This document shows positions 33,932 to 42,029 of a stretch of 45,696 nucleotides of DNA, piece after piece. The stretch spans positions 1-45,696 of the forward strand of contig JAJYCS010000010.1 of assembly GCA_021778115.1 (NCBI GenBank). Reading direction: 5' to 3'. Made by a program: the position numbers and the translations under genes. The notes under the pieces are model-generated. The model had not been told where the DNA came from, did not search any database, and saw nothing but the letters and a program-made list of their open reading frames with translations. Source of the stretch: Deltaproteobacteria bacterium. Lineage in GTDB: Bacteria; Desulfobacterota; Desulfuromonadia; Geobacterales; Pseudopelobacteraceae. Numbering within the stretch: position 1 is the stretch's first letter; each line of letters starts with the position of its first letter.

Positions 33932-34267
33932 TCAGTCTTCCACCTCGATCTCCCGTACCCGCAGCTCTTCACCGCCCACGACCTCAATCTGATAACTACC
34001 ACAGTGACGGCAGGGGTCAAACAGCCGCTCGATCCGTTGTTCCCGCTGGCAGGCCAGGCAACGTCCCTGGCCGGGCAGCTGTTCGATCTGCAACTGCGCG
34101 CCCTCGGCCACGGTCCCGCTGCTGCACGCCTCAAAACAAAACGTCACGGCCTCAGGAACGACGCCGCTCAGCATGCCGATCTCCAGCACCACGGCCGTGA
34201 CCGTGCGTCCCCCGGCATGCTGTTCGCAAATATCCACAATTCCTTGGGTGATGGCCATTTCATGCAT
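33932..34267 (-). CDS. hypA: Hydrogenase maturation nickel metallochaperone HypA
   Basis: A 111-residue HypA. It starts MHEMAIT, in which His2 is the nickel ligand, and has a zinc domain with two CxxC pairs: 'CLACQ' and 'CRHCG'. It delivers nickel with HypB to NiFe hydrogenase. No hyp or hydrogenase genes lie nearby, so partners must be elsewhere. It is separated from the upstream lipoprotein gene by a terminator, so it needs its own promoter, not recognised here. Confidence 0.95.
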   Translation of the reverse strand: MHEMAITQGIVDICEQHAGGRTVTAVVLEIGMLSGVVPEAVTFCFEACSSGTVAEGAQLQIEQLPGQGRCLACQREQRIERLFDPCRHCGSYQIEVVGGEELRVREIEVED

Positions 34268-34298
34268 CGTGTGTTTAGGAAACCTCGACCACAGGGCA

Positions 34299-34336
34299 CA
34301 AAAAAAGCCTGTCGGGAAGACCCGACAGGCTTTTTC
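34299..34336. terminator. Bidirectional terminator between the Ala/Pro lipoprotein gene and hypA
   Basis: AGCCTGTCGGG (34306-34316) and CCCGACAGGCT (34321-34331) form a perfect 11-bp stem with loop AAGA. Five T follow on the plus strand and seven A precede it (seven T on the minus strand). Its main role is to end the lipoprotein transcript before hypA. Confidence 0.93.
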
Positions 34337-34354
34337 GCCATACTGGTGGCAAAA

Positions 34355-34564
34355 TTACTTATTAGCCGGAGCAGCAGGAGCAGCATTGTCTGCCGGAGCA
34401 GCAGCCGGAGTAGCAGCAGCGGAAGACATCGGCTTCTGAGCAGCAGGAGCAGCAGGGGCTTCAGCAGGAGCAGCAGGAGCAGGAGCTTCTTCTTTCTTCT
34501 TGCAGCCAGCGGCAACGCCAAGTGCCAGAGCCAGGACCAGGGACAGGGAGAGCAGCTTCTTCAT
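34355..34564 (-). CDS. Small Ala/Pro-rich lipoprotein
   Basis: A 69-residue lipoprotein with a classic signal and lipobox 'LGVAAGC' (Cys20), followed by KKKEE and then a low-complexity tail of Ala, Pro and a few Glu ('PAAPAEAPAAPAAQ'). The DNA shows runs of related GCAGGAGCAGC units, so the tail length may vary between strains. Such tails are extended and often span the periplasm from a lipid anchor. GAGGTG lies 7 bases before the ATG. It has a good promoter (34630-34657) and a strong terminator, suggesting high expression. Confidence 0.85.
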   Translation of the reverse strand: MKKLLSLSLVLALALGVAAGCKKKEEAPAPAAPAEAPAAPAAQKPMSSAAATPAAAPADNAAPAAPANK

Positions 34565-34629
34565 GTGATTCACCTCTTTTGAGTAATTAACCCTGTGCAG
34601 GACACAGTGGTTCAAAGCGACAAACACGG

Positions 34630-34657
34630 AATATACTCGGCTTTATCAATAAGTCAA
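34630..34657 (-). promoter_or_regulatory. Sigma70 promoter of the small lipoprotein gene
   Basis: On the minus strand TTGACT (34652-34657) and TATATT (34630-34635) are 16 bases apart, with an A/T-rich tract just upstream (AAAAAAATTA). The leader is about 58 bases. Confidence 0.65.
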
Positions 34658-34680
34658 TAATTTTTTTAGGGTCATTGCGG

Positions 34681-35025
34681 TCATCTGCCGTGATGGTGGT
34701 AGCTGCCGCTGAAACCCCGGTGGGCCGACGTCGGTGCATGATGACAGGCAAAGCACTGCTGTTGTTCGACTTTTTTGGAATCAGGTCGAAGAGCGGACCG
34801 CTGCTGTCCAATCGGCGTATTGTATTGTGGGGTCTGGAACGGGAGCTGCCCCCGTTCGTCGGCTATGGTTGCTGCTTGATAGCGTACCTGCCAGTTGGTT
34901 GCGATGGCGACGGTATGGCACCGATCGCAACCGCCGGGGGGCGGGATGCTCTTCCAGGCGGTGGCCATCGTACAGCCAGAGGCGAGGAGGCAGAGGGTCA
35001 GGAGGGGGGGAAGAAACGGTCTCAT
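34681..35025 (-). CDS. Small diheme c-type cytochrome lipoprotein
   Basis: A 114-residue lipoprotein with lipobox LLASGC (Cys18). Two heme-binding motifs are present: CDRCH (33-37) and CFACH (91-95), the second followed by another His. The tail is His-rich ('SGSYHHHGR'). Two hemes about 55 residues apart in a small lipid-anchored protein point to periplasmic electron transfer or redox sensing. AAGGAG lies 8 bases before the ATG. It is the last gene of mtgA-cls-tatD, starting 13 bases after tatD. Redox partners are unknown. Confidence 0.85.
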   Translation of the reverse strand: MRPFLPPLLTLCLLASGCTMATAWKSIPPPGGCDRCHTVAIATNWQVRYQAATIADERGQLPFQTPQYNTPIGQQRSALRPDSKKVEQQQCFACHHAPTSAHRGFSGSYHHHGR

Positions 35026-35038
35026 GGTTGTTCTCCTT

Positions 35039-35794
35039 TCAGGGTAGACGCAGGACCCGTCGGGCCGTTGCCGTGGTGGCGGCAGCCACGGCTGCAAGGG
35101 GTAGCCCCTTGAGGGACGCGAGGCGGTTTGCGGTCTCCAACAGCCAGGCCGGTCGGTTGAAGGAACCTTTGAAGCGCTGCGGAGTCAGGTCCGGGGCATC
35201 GCTCTCAAGCACCAGATGCTGGAGTGGCAGATCGGCGGCCAGACGTGCAGAACGGGTCGCCTCTCGATAGGTGAGCGTGGCCGAGAGTGAGATGGCAAAC
35301 CCGAGCCGGATGCAGTCGCGGGCCGATTCAAGGGAACCGGAAAAGGCGTGCATGATGCCGCCCACCGCATCGATCCGTTCCTCCTGCAGCAGGGAAAGGG
35401 TGCGGCCGATGGCGTTGCGGCAGTGGATCAGCACCGGCAGTCCATGGCGCCGGGCGATCCGGAGCTGTTCCCGGAAGAGCGGCTCCTGGCGCTTGAGCTC
35501 GCCGAGCTGGCGGTCCAGACCGATCTCACCGATGGCAACCGCCTGGGGAGCCAGCTGGTCAAGGAGGGCCAGCTGGTCATCGTCTGCCGCTCCCCAGGCC
35601 ATCGGATGGATGCCGAAGGCGGGCAATGCCCCGTCTATCCGGCAACAAAGGCGCTGGATACCCGGCCAGCCCGTCGGTCTGATGCCGGGCACCAGCCAGT
35701 GGGTGACACCTGCAGCCCTCGCCTCTGCCAGCAACGGTTCAAGGTGGCTTGCCAACGGTTCGCAGTCAAGGTGGCAGTGGGTATCGATCAGCAT
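35039..35794 (-). CDS. TatD-family metal-dependent hydrolase
   Basis: A 251-residue TIM-barrel protein of the TatD nuclease family. Metal ligands appear in 'IDTHCHLD', 'AIGEIGLD', 'PVLIHCRNA', 'MHAFSGSLE' and 'LESDAPDLTP'. Family members are Mg-dependent DNases or hydrolases linked to DNA quality control. Length is normal. It starts 6 bases after cls and precedes the cytochrome gene in the same operon; the operon gives no obvious clue to its substrate. Confidence 0.93.
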   Translation of the reverse strand: MLIDTHCHLDCEPLASHLEPLLAEARAAGVTHWLVPGIRPTGWPGIQRLCCRIDGALPAFGIHPMAWGAADDDQLALLDQLAPQAVAIGEIGLDRQLGELKRQEPLFREQLRIARRHGLPVLIHCRNAIGRTLSLLQEERIDAVGGIMHAFSGSLESARDCIRLGFAISLSATLTYREATRSARLAADLPLQHLVLESDAPDLTPQRFKGSFNRPAWLLETANRLASLKGLPLAAVAAATTATARRVLRLP

Positions 35795-35800
35795 CGGTCG

Positions 35801-36988
35801 TCAGAGGAACCAGGAGATCGGACGGAGCAACGGCTCCAGAAAGCGGGAGAGGAGGCCGCGCTTGGCATGGTCGTCCAGGGTGATCCTTCGTGACCCGGCG
35901 AGATCCCGTTCAAAGAGCGACTTGACCTGGGCCCCGAAACGGCGGCTCAGGATGATGGCGTTGATCTCGAAGTTGCGATGAAAGCTCCGTTGATCGAGGT
36001 TGGCCGAGCCCAGGACGGTCCGTTTGCCATCGATCAACATCAGCTTGGCATGGAGCAGTTGGCGTTCCAGCTCAAAGATCTCGACGCCGGCCTCCAGGAG
36101 CGGCTGATAACTGCTGCGGCTCACCAGCCTGACCAGGGGGACATCGCTGCGGGCAGGCAACAGCAGGCGAATCTTTACCCCCCGACGAGAGGCGCGCAGC
36201 AGGGAGCGGATGATCCGTGGCCCCGGCACGAAGTAGGGATTGGCGATCAAGAGCTCGGTGGCCGCAGCGGCCATCGCCACGCGAAAGGCGGCCCTGATGG
36301 CTGAACGGCGTTGGTGGGGGCCACCGCTGATCAGGGTCACCCGCGCATCACCCGGCGCGGGACGACGCACCGGTTCCAGGGGGGGGAGGTGCGGCGGGAG
36401 CCCCTGTTCCATCGTCCAGTTCTCAATAAACAGCGTCAGGAGCGGGACGACCGCGGACCCCTGCAGACTGAATCCGACATCATGGAAAGTATGGGGCGGG
36501 TCCAGGCGTCCGGCATAGGCATCGGCGATGTTCAGGCCACCCAGGAAGGCCTGGCGGCCATCGATGATCGCCAGCTTGCGGTGATCGCGTCGGTCAAGCC
36601 AGCGGATGCCCCGGCGCAGCGAAAAACGGTTGAAGGGGAGGCAGCGTACCCCCAGCCGCCCCAGGGCGCTAAAGAAGGAGGCCGGTGTATCCCGACAGCC
36701 CACCATGTCGTAGATAAGCAGGACCATAACGCCACGTGCAACGGCAGCGGCCAGGCGTTCGGCCAGCCGCCCGCCGGTATGGTCAGCGCTGATCCGGTAG
36801 TACTCAAGGCAGATCAGGCGTTCAGCCCGGTCAAGGGCTGCAAAGAGGGCCGCAAAGAAGCTTTCGCCCCCGGCGTACAGTTCCATCTCCTCGGCACGCA
36901 GGATATCCGGCAGCGGTCCGATGCTCTGGCGGCGCAGGTGGCGCATCAGGCGTCCCATCCGTCCCCGGCGGTGCAGAAGGGAGGACAT
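35801..36988 (-). CDS. Phospholipase D-like / cardiolipin synthase family protein
   Basis: A 395-residue protein with two HKD motifs: 'DHRKLAIIDGRQAFLGGLNI' in the first half and 'LLHAKLMLIDGKRTVLGSANLDQRS' in the second. This is the layout of bacterial cardiolipin synthases (ClsB-type), which join two phospholipids. No N-terminal membrane helices are seen, so it is of the soluble or peripheral kind. Start at 36988, 6 bases after mtgA. A phospholipid role would fit its cell-envelope neighbour. Confidence 0.9.
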   Translation of the reverse strand: MSSLLHRRGRMGRLMRHLRRQSIGPLPDILRAEEMELYAGGESFFAALFAALDRAERLICLEYYRISADHTGGRLAERLAAAVARGVMVLLIYDMVGCRDTPASFFSALGRLGVRCLPFNRFSLRRGIRWLDRRDHRKLAIIDGRQAFLGGLNIADAYAGRLDPPHTFHDVGFSLQGSAVVPLLTLFIENWTMEQGLPPHLPPLEPVRRPAPGDARVTLISGGPHQRRSAIRAAFRVAMAAAATELLIANPYFVPGPRIIRSLLRASRRGVKIRLLLPARSDVPLVRLVSRSSYQPLLEAGVEIFELERQLLHAKLMLIDGKRTVLGSANLDQRSFHRNFEINAIILSRRFGAQVKSLFERDLAGSRRITLDDHAKRGLLSRFLEPLLRPISWFL

Positions 36989-36994
36989 GGCGGC

Positions 36995-37927
36995 CTACTT
37001 GTTCTCCCCGGATGGTGTGGCTGCCGGTGGTGGTTCCTGGGAAGGCGCCGGCTCCGGTGGCGGCGTTGGTCCGGTCTGCGTCGGTTCAGACGGCGCCGGG
37101 GAGGGAGGGGGAGCGCTCTGGGCCGAGGAGAGGGGGAGCTGGACCGGCGGGGGCTGCTGCAAGGTGGTATCCACCTTGTGCTGCAAACCTCTGATATTCG
37201 GCTCCTGTCCAAGGGCGACCTGGTATTCTTCGGTGGAGATGACCCCTTTTGCCCGCATGGTTCGCAGGATCATGTTGGAGCGTCGCAACACCTTCCCCAG
37301 GTTGCGGTACGGGTTGTAGGCCACTCGGGGACCGGGGAGCATGGCCGCCAGAAAGGCACACTCACGGGGGGTCATCTCAGCAGGTGGCTTGCCGAAATAG
37401 TATCGGGAGGCGTGGCCGATGCCGTAGACCATCGGTCCAAGCTCCGCCACATTCAGGTAGAGCTCCAGGATTCGCCCCTTCGTCAGTTCCTGCTCCATCC
37501 GCCAGGCCAGATAGACCTCCTTCAGCTTGCGGGTAATGGTCTTCTCCCGGGAGAGGTAGATGTTCTTGGCCACCTGCTGGGTGATGGTGGAGGCGCCCTT
37601 TGCCAGGCTCTTCTTCTCTAGATCATACTTGATCGCCTGCTTGATCGCTTTGACGTCAATGCCGTCGTGTCGGTAGAAGTTGCTGTCCTCCGCCAGGATC
37701 ACCGCCCATTTCATCTCCGGCGGGATACGGTTTGTGGGGGTCCAGTAGCGGTTTTTCGGGCCAACCACCAAGGGGCGTTCGTTGCCCTGCCAGTCGCGTA
37801 CCGTGATGGTGATGCTCTGCTTGCGATCCGCCAGTTCGCTTACCGGCGGCAAGATCGCCAAGGATATCACGATATAGGCCAGGTACAGGGTCAGCAACAC
37901 CAGGAGTATGGGGACGATTTTTTTCAC
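36995..37927 (-). CDS. mtgA: Monofunctional peptidoglycan glycosyltransferase
   Basis: A 310-residue GT51 enzyme that polymerises lipid II into glycan strands. One N-terminal membrane helix (res ~5-27) is followed by the catalytic domain: 'AVILAEDSNFYRHDGID' with the catalytic Glu, 'LAKGASTITQQVAKNIYLS' and 'KGRILELYLNVAELG'. There is no transpeptidase domain. An unusual Pro/Ser/Thr/Gln-rich tail of about 60 residues follows. The GTG at 37927 has a GGAGG site 8 bases upstream. It leads the mtgA-cls-tatD-cytochrome operon. Confidence 0.95.
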   Translation of the reverse strand: MKKIVPILLVLLTLYLAYIVISLAILPPVSELADRKQSITITVRDWQGNERPLVVGPKNRYWTPTNRIPPEMKWAVILAEDSNFYRHDGIDVKAIKQAIKYDLEKKSLAKGASTITQQVAKNIYLSREKTITRKLKEVYLAWRMEQELTKGRILELYLNVAELGPMVYGIGHASRYYFGKPPAEMTPRECAFLAAMLPGPRVAYNPYRNLGKVLRRSNMILRTMRAKGVISTEEYQVALGQEPNIRGLQHKVDTTLQQPPPVQLPLSSAQSAPPPSPAPSEPTQTGPTPPPEPAPSQEPPPAATPSGENK

Positions 37928-38002
37928 ACAAGTCTCCTCCTCCCCGTTTGTAGCAGATTATCGACGTTTGGGGAATGCCTTCGCCTGCCGGGGTGTAATA
38001 AC

Positions 38003-38026
38003 AAGGGCCGGGAGCGGCCGGCCCTT
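38003..38026 (-). terminator. Probable terminator after the cytidylate-kinase-like gene
   Basis: AAGGGCCGG (38003-38011) and CCGGCCCTT (38018-38026) form a perfect 9-bp GC-rich stem with a 6-base loop. On the minus strand only a weak T-rich stretch (TTGTTATT) follows, so efficiency is uncertain. Confidence 0.55.
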
Positions 38027-38055
38027 GGGGTGGTGTTGCACGTTGGCGCCCTGGG

Positions 38056-38748
38056 TCAGCCTTTGAGCAGATAGTCGGCGATGGTGTCGGCGACCTTGCT
38101 GGCGCTGTTGCGGTCATTATTGAAGATCAGGTGGTAGATGTTCAGATCGTAGGGGTCCCGGTCCAGAAAATCGCGAATAAAGCGGTCACGCTCTTTCTGC
38201 CGCTTTTCGATCAGGCTTTCCGCCTCTCCTCTGTCGACGCTCAGCCGTTTGGCTATGGAGCTGACCTTGAAGGCGTGGGAGGCGAACATCCTGAAGTGGT
38301 GGCAGTTTTTCATCCGCTGGGTCACCTGGGCGGCGCCGCGGCCGACGATGATCACGTTCCCCTCTTCCGCCAGGGCGATGATCTGTTTGCACAGCAGGCG
38401 GTAATAGTCCTTATCGCTCTTCCAGCGGGGGGAAAAGGTGGACAAAAACTCGTCCAGGAAACGATTTTTTTCGCCCAGCTTCTCCAGGACCTGCTGGGAG
38501 AGGTTGTGGTTTTTTGCCACCTCGTCCAGAAGCGCCTTGTCCATCAGGGTCCAGCTTTGCTTTGTGCGCGTCTCCAACTGCTGGCGCAGCAGTTCCGCCA
38601 TCGGGTAGGCCTCACAGCCGAACTCTCGGGAGATGGTAATGGTCGGTCTGGGTGGCGGTTCACCCGACAGGGCGTCCTGGCGGCGGTTGACTTCGATAAA
38701 GGCGCCGAGACGTTTGTCAATGGATGGGATCAGGGTAGATTCAGGCAT
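38056..38748 (-). CDS. Cytidylate kinase-like family protein
   Basis: A 230-residue protein of the cytidylate-kinase-like family. The usual P-loop region reads 'PTITISREFGCEAYPMAELLRQQL', an altered nucleotide-binding loop typical of this branch. Then come 'NVIIVGRGAAQVTQRMKNCHHFRMFA' and 'DRFIRDFLDRDPYDLNIYHLIFNND'. True CMP kinase activity is doubtful; the family is of unknown function in many anaerobes. The ATG at 38748 is chosen for GGAGGTG 5 bases upstream. Divergent from the Dabb gene. Confidence 0.85.
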   Translation of the reverse strand: MPESTLIPSIDKRLGAFIEVNRRQDALSGEPPPRPTITISREFGCEAYPMAELLRQQLETRTKQSWTLMDKALLDEVAKNHNLSQQVLEKLGEKNRFLDEFLSTFSPRWKSDKDYYRLLCKQIIALAEEGNVIIVGRGAAQVTQRMKNCHHFRMFASHAFKVSSIAKRLSVDRGEAESLIEKRQKERDRFIRDFLDRDPYDLNIYHLIFNNDRNSASKVADTIADYLLKG

Positions 38749-38903
38749 GGCGGTCACCTCCGGAGGATCCACGGCCGAGGCCGTTTCATAACCAGCTTGA
38801 GGTGAGTGTAGCACGGTTTTCCCGATCCTCAAGGCGACGTTGACAGAACGGCACGATTCACGGTATCTCAAGGGGACTACGTGCACCATTGGAGGATTGC
38901 CCC

Positions 38904-39194
38904 ATGATAACCCATATCGTCTTTTTCAAGCTGGCCGACCCTACGCCGGAGAATATTACCGCCGTACGGGATAAACTGCTCTCCATGGAGGGGAGGATCG
39001 CCGAGTTGCGGCATCTTGAGGCGGGGATTGATCTGGCCCGTACCGAGCGTTCCTACGATGTGGCGCTGGTCACCAAATTTGACTCCCTGGCCGATCTGCA
39101 GGCCTACCAGGTGCACCCCTACCATGCCGGCGAGGTGCTACCGTTCATGCGGGCCAACTGTGCATCCGTCCTCGCGGTGGACTACGAGGGATGA
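38904..39194 (+). CDS. Dabb family (stress-responsive alpha-beta barrel) protein
   Basis: A 96-residue dimeric alpha/beta-barrel protein. 'MITHIVFFKLAD', 'ERSYDVALVTKFDSLADLQAYQVHPYH' and 'VLAVDYEG' are characteristic. Members range from stress proteins to small cyclases; no substrate can be named. GGAGG lies 8 bases before the ATG at 38904. Confidence 0.9.
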   Translation: MITHIVFFKLADPTPENITAVRDKLLSMEGRIAELRHLEAGIDLARTERSYDVALVTKFDSLADLQAYQVHPYHAGEVLPFMRANCASVLAVDYEG

Positions 39195-39272
39195 TCCGGC
39201 ATACTCAAAAGGACGGCCCTGATGGGGCTAGCCGGCAAAGCATAACCATATATGTATGAATAGATGGAAATA

Positions 39273-39296
39273 AAATAGATAGCATGCTATCTATTT
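39273..39296. promoter_or_regulatory. Perfect 24-bp palindrome, probable MarR operator
   Basis: The left half AAATAGATAGCA is followed directly by its exact reverse complement, centred at 39284/39285. It ends 4 bases before the GTG start of the MarR gene and overlaps a -10-like TAAAAT (39271-39276). MarR proteins bind such palindromes and usually repress their own operon, here with the FUSC transporter. Confidence 0.8.
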
Positions 39297-39300
39297 ACCC

Positions 39301-39765
39301 GTGACCACTTCTCACCCTTACATTGACCGCACCAACATCCTGTACCATCTTGGCCTGCTGACACGCCGCTGGCGTCAGGTGCTGGATGCCGAATTCCACT
39401 CAACCGGCCTGACCGATGCCACCTGGCGGCCCCTGTTGCATTTACGGATATGTGGCGATGGTGTCCGCCAGAAGGAACTGGCGGCCTCCATCGGTATCGA
39501 GGGCCCCTCGCTGGTCCGCCTGCTCGACACACTGATTGCCAAGGGGCTGATAGAGCGCTCGGAAGACACAACCGACCGCCGGGCAAAGCAGCTCAGCCTG
39601 ACCCCCAAGGGACGTTTGCTCGTGGCCCGGATTCACGATACGGTGACCACCCTTGAATACGAACTGCTCAGCCCGTTCAACGACGGTGAGATCGCCCAGC
39701 TGGCACAGCTCATCCTGCGCCTGGAACCCGCCGTGCAAGAAATCCGCAGGCGGCACAGACGATGA
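39301..39765 (+). CDS. MarR-family transcriptional regulator
   Basis: A 154-residue winged-helix regulator. The recognition helix is in 'RQKELAASIGIEGPSLVRLLDTL' and the wing in 'IERSEDTTDRRAKQLSLTPKGR'. Members release DNA on binding phenolic or aromatic compounds. The GTG at 39301 has no Shine-Dalgarno site, and a palindrome sits directly in front, so the mRNA is likely very short-leadered. It overlaps the FUSC gene by 4 bases, so it most likely controls that transporter. Confidence 0.9.
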   Translation: MTTSHPYIDRTNILYHLGLLTRRWRQVLDAEFHSTGLTDATWRPLLHLRICGDGVRQKELAASIGIEGPSLVRLLDTLIAKGLIERSEDTTDRRAKQLSLTPKGRLLVARIHDTVTTLEYELLSPFNDGEIAQLAQLILRLEPAVQEIRRRHRR

Positions 39766-41768
39766 GATACCTCGCGTTCCTCCGTTTGATCAGCCAACAG
39801 CGTCCACGCATATTTCAGGCCCTGCGGGGCACAACCGCCGCCCTTGCCGCCCTTGCGGTGGCAATTCTGCTCAAGATTGAAAACCCGTACTGGGCGGCCA
39901 TGACCGCCTTGATCGTGATCCAGCCAACCCGGGGGATGCTGCTGGAAAAGAGCCTGTACCGCCTGCTTGGTTCAGCTATCGGCGCTGCGGCAGGCTTGCT
40001 GATCCTGCTCTACACCAGGTCGCCCCTGCTGCTTACCCTGGCGTTGGCCTTTTGGCTGGCCGTCTGCGTCGGCATCGGCAACCTGTTGTACGCCCAGCGT
40101 TCCTACGCTGCCCTGATGGCAGCCTGTACCTGCGCCATTATCGCCATGAGCGGCTACCTGAACCCGGCTCACCTGTACGCCATCGTCTTTGGCAGGATCG
40201 CCTGCATCATGGTCGGCATCATCGTTACAACCGTGGTAACGGCGCTGTTTACCCCCGTTAATCCCCGTGCCGAACTTTTCGAGCGCCTGCACCAGCTGTC
40301 CGGGAGGGTGGTGGCATGGCTGGCGTTGCAGTTGCGTCAAGGGGGCGCAGGCACACTGAACCGCCAGGAACAGGATATCCTGATCGAAATTGCCGAGATC
40401 GAAGGGATGCTGGATGCCGTCTGTTCAGGCCGGCTCGGCTCCAGACAACGTAAACGGCACGTCAGGGGGCTGATCGCCGCCTTGCTCTCGCTGCTGGCTG
40501 TTGGTCGGCTGACCGGCGCACAGCTTAGTCGACATGATCGGCAGGACCAGCGTCATGACTACTGGCAAGGGCTTTTGGCCCAGCATCTGGATACGGTTGC
40601 CGACAAGCTCGAACAGTCGGCGACGATTAGCTGCACCGATGAGATGAGCGAGGTGGTGGCCGAGTCAAAGGTGCATATGCCGCTTTTGGGTGAAAGCCTG
40701 GACGGGATCGTGAACAGCCTCCAACTGCTGCTGCACGACTACGGCAGCATGACCAGCGGTTCGCAGGAACCGGCAAAAAACCGTCTGATTCGTTACCGTG
40801 ACTGGCAAGAGGCTCGCCGGGCAGCGATTCGCGCCGGATTAAGCATTGGCCTGGTGGGCCTTATCTGGACGCTGACCGGCTGGAGCAAAGGCCCGATGAT
40901 GATGATGGCCATCTCCATCATGATCAGTATCTTTTCTAATAAGGAACACCCGGCCGCCTTTGTGGGGCAGATTTTCTTTGGTGCAGCAATCGGGTCAACA
41001 CTGGCAGTCTGCTGCCGGATCCTGTTGCTGCCCGGCATACACGACCCCTTGCTGACGGCTGCCGTTATCTCCCCCTTTGTCTTGCTAGGGGCCTTTGCCA
41101 TGCAGTACCGGCGAACGGCGATTGCCGCCACCGACGCCACGCTGTTCTTCATCTTTGTTGCACAACCAGGCGTATCGATCGCCATCCTGCCGGCGGACCT
41201 GGCGATTGGCGCAGTGGCCATGGTACTGGGGGTGGGTGGCGCCTGGTTGGCCTACCGCCACCTGATCCCGATCAATCCCGCCATCCGTCTGCGCTGTTTA
41301 CTGAGTGCCATCGTGCACGACCTTGCAGGTCTGGCTGCAGGGGATGCCCCCGCCAGGACAGGGATCTCACTGATGCGGATGCAACATCGGGTGACCCGCC
41401 TGGTGGACATGGCAACCAGGTATGATGCTGAGCACTTCAGCATGCTGGAAGAAGGGTTGGCAGCCTTAAGCATCGGCAGTTGCGTACAACGGCTCCACGA
41501 GCTTCAGACCAGCGGCACGCTGTCACCGGCCATGCCTGGCCTGATCCGAGAGGCCTTAATGGCGCTGCCCGAAACAATCAATCAGCCACAGCGTATTAAG
41601 GGGGTGCTGGAAGAGACGGCACAACTCCTATACACGCTTCTTGAGCAGGCGCTCAAGGACACCGTCAGGGAACAAAAAACGGTCAGGCAGTTGTCCACGC
41701 AGTGGAAGGCAGAGGGTTTCGGGGTATCGGAGCGAAGAGATGCACTACTTGAGATGCAAGGGGTTTGA
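39762..41768 (+). CDS. FUSC-family transporter (AaeB-like aromatic acid exporter)
   Basis: A 668-residue inner-membrane protein with two blocks of membrane helices, one near res 20-170 ('NPYWAAMTALIVIQPTRGMLLEKSLYRLLGSAIGA') and one near res 355-490 ('SKGPMMMMAISIMISIFSNKEHPAAFVGQ'). Each is followed by a cytoplasmic domain. This is the FUSC/AaeB layout. AaeB exports hydroxylated aromatic acids with a periplasmic partner, but no DUF1656 or HlyD-type partner gene follows here. Co-translated with the MarR regulator. Confidence 0.88.
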   Translation: MRYLAFLRLISQQRPRIFQALRGTTAALAALAVAILLKIENPYWAAMTALIVIQPTRGMLLEKSLYRLLGSAIGAAAGLLILLYTRSPLLLTLALAFWLAVCVGIGNLLYAQRSYAALMAACTCAIIAMSGYLNPAHLYAIVFGRIACIMVGIIVTTVVTALFTPVNPRAELFERLHQLSGRVVAWLALQLRQGGAGTLNRQEQDILIEIAEIEGMLDAVCSGRLGSRQRKRHVRGLIAALLSLLAVGRLTGAQLSRHDRQDQRHDYWQGLLAQHLDTVADKLEQSATISCTDEMSEVVAESKVHMPLLGESLDGIVNSLQLLLHDYGSMTSGSQEPAKNRLIRYRDWQEARRAAIRAGLSIGLVGLIWTLTGWSKGPMMMMAISIMISIFSNKEHPAAFVGQIFFGAAIGSTLAVCCRILLLPGIHDPLLTAAVISPFVLLGAFAMQYRRTAIAATDATLFFIFVAQPGVSIAILPADLAIGAVAMVLGVGGAWLAYRHLIPINPAIRLRCLLSAIVHDLAGLAAGDAPARTGISLMRMQHRVTRLVDMATRYDAEHFSMLEEGLAALSIGSCVQRLHELQTSGTLSPAMPGLIREALMALPETINQPQRIKGVLEETAQLLYTLLEQALKDTVREQKTVRQLSTQWKAEGFGVSERRDALLEMQGV

Positions 41769-41861
41769 CGAACAGTCCCTGCGCCAGGCGGCGCCTGCCC
41801 TGCTGAGAAAAGTCTCCCGTATCGCCGCTGTGCCACCCTAGATTACGGACCCCGAGAAAAC

Positions 41862-42011
41862 ATGACCGGATTGCCGCCAGACTGCATGGGCTGCTCGGCA
41901 ACTTCAACTTCCGTGATCTTCCATATCTTCTTCGTTGCGCTCTCCCCGCTCCTCTCTTACAAGGAAGGGATGCCGCTCACGAACATCAGCTGGCTGACGG
42001 CCGCTGAATAA
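41862..42011 (+). CDS. Possible 49-residue small protein
   Basis: An open frame from ATG to TAA encodes a mildly hydrophobic segment ('SVIFHIFFVALSPLLSY') with two CxxC-like cysteines near the start ('DCMGC'). Only a poor ribosome site (GAGAAAAC) precedes it. It fills most of the 261-base gap between the FUSC and MFS genes. No family was recognised; it could be a chance frame in GC-rich DNA. Confidence 0.25.
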   Translation: MTGLPPDCMGCSATSTSVIFHIFFVALSPLLSYKEGMPLTNISWLTAAE

Positions 42012-42029
42012 ACCACGCTTCGAGGCACT

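Noticed and set aside
34373-34500. GCAGGAGCAGC repeats considered as a CRISPR or tandem-repeat array
   Set aside because: The units are short, irregular and in frame with an Ala/Pro-rich lipoprotein; no spacers and no cas genes.
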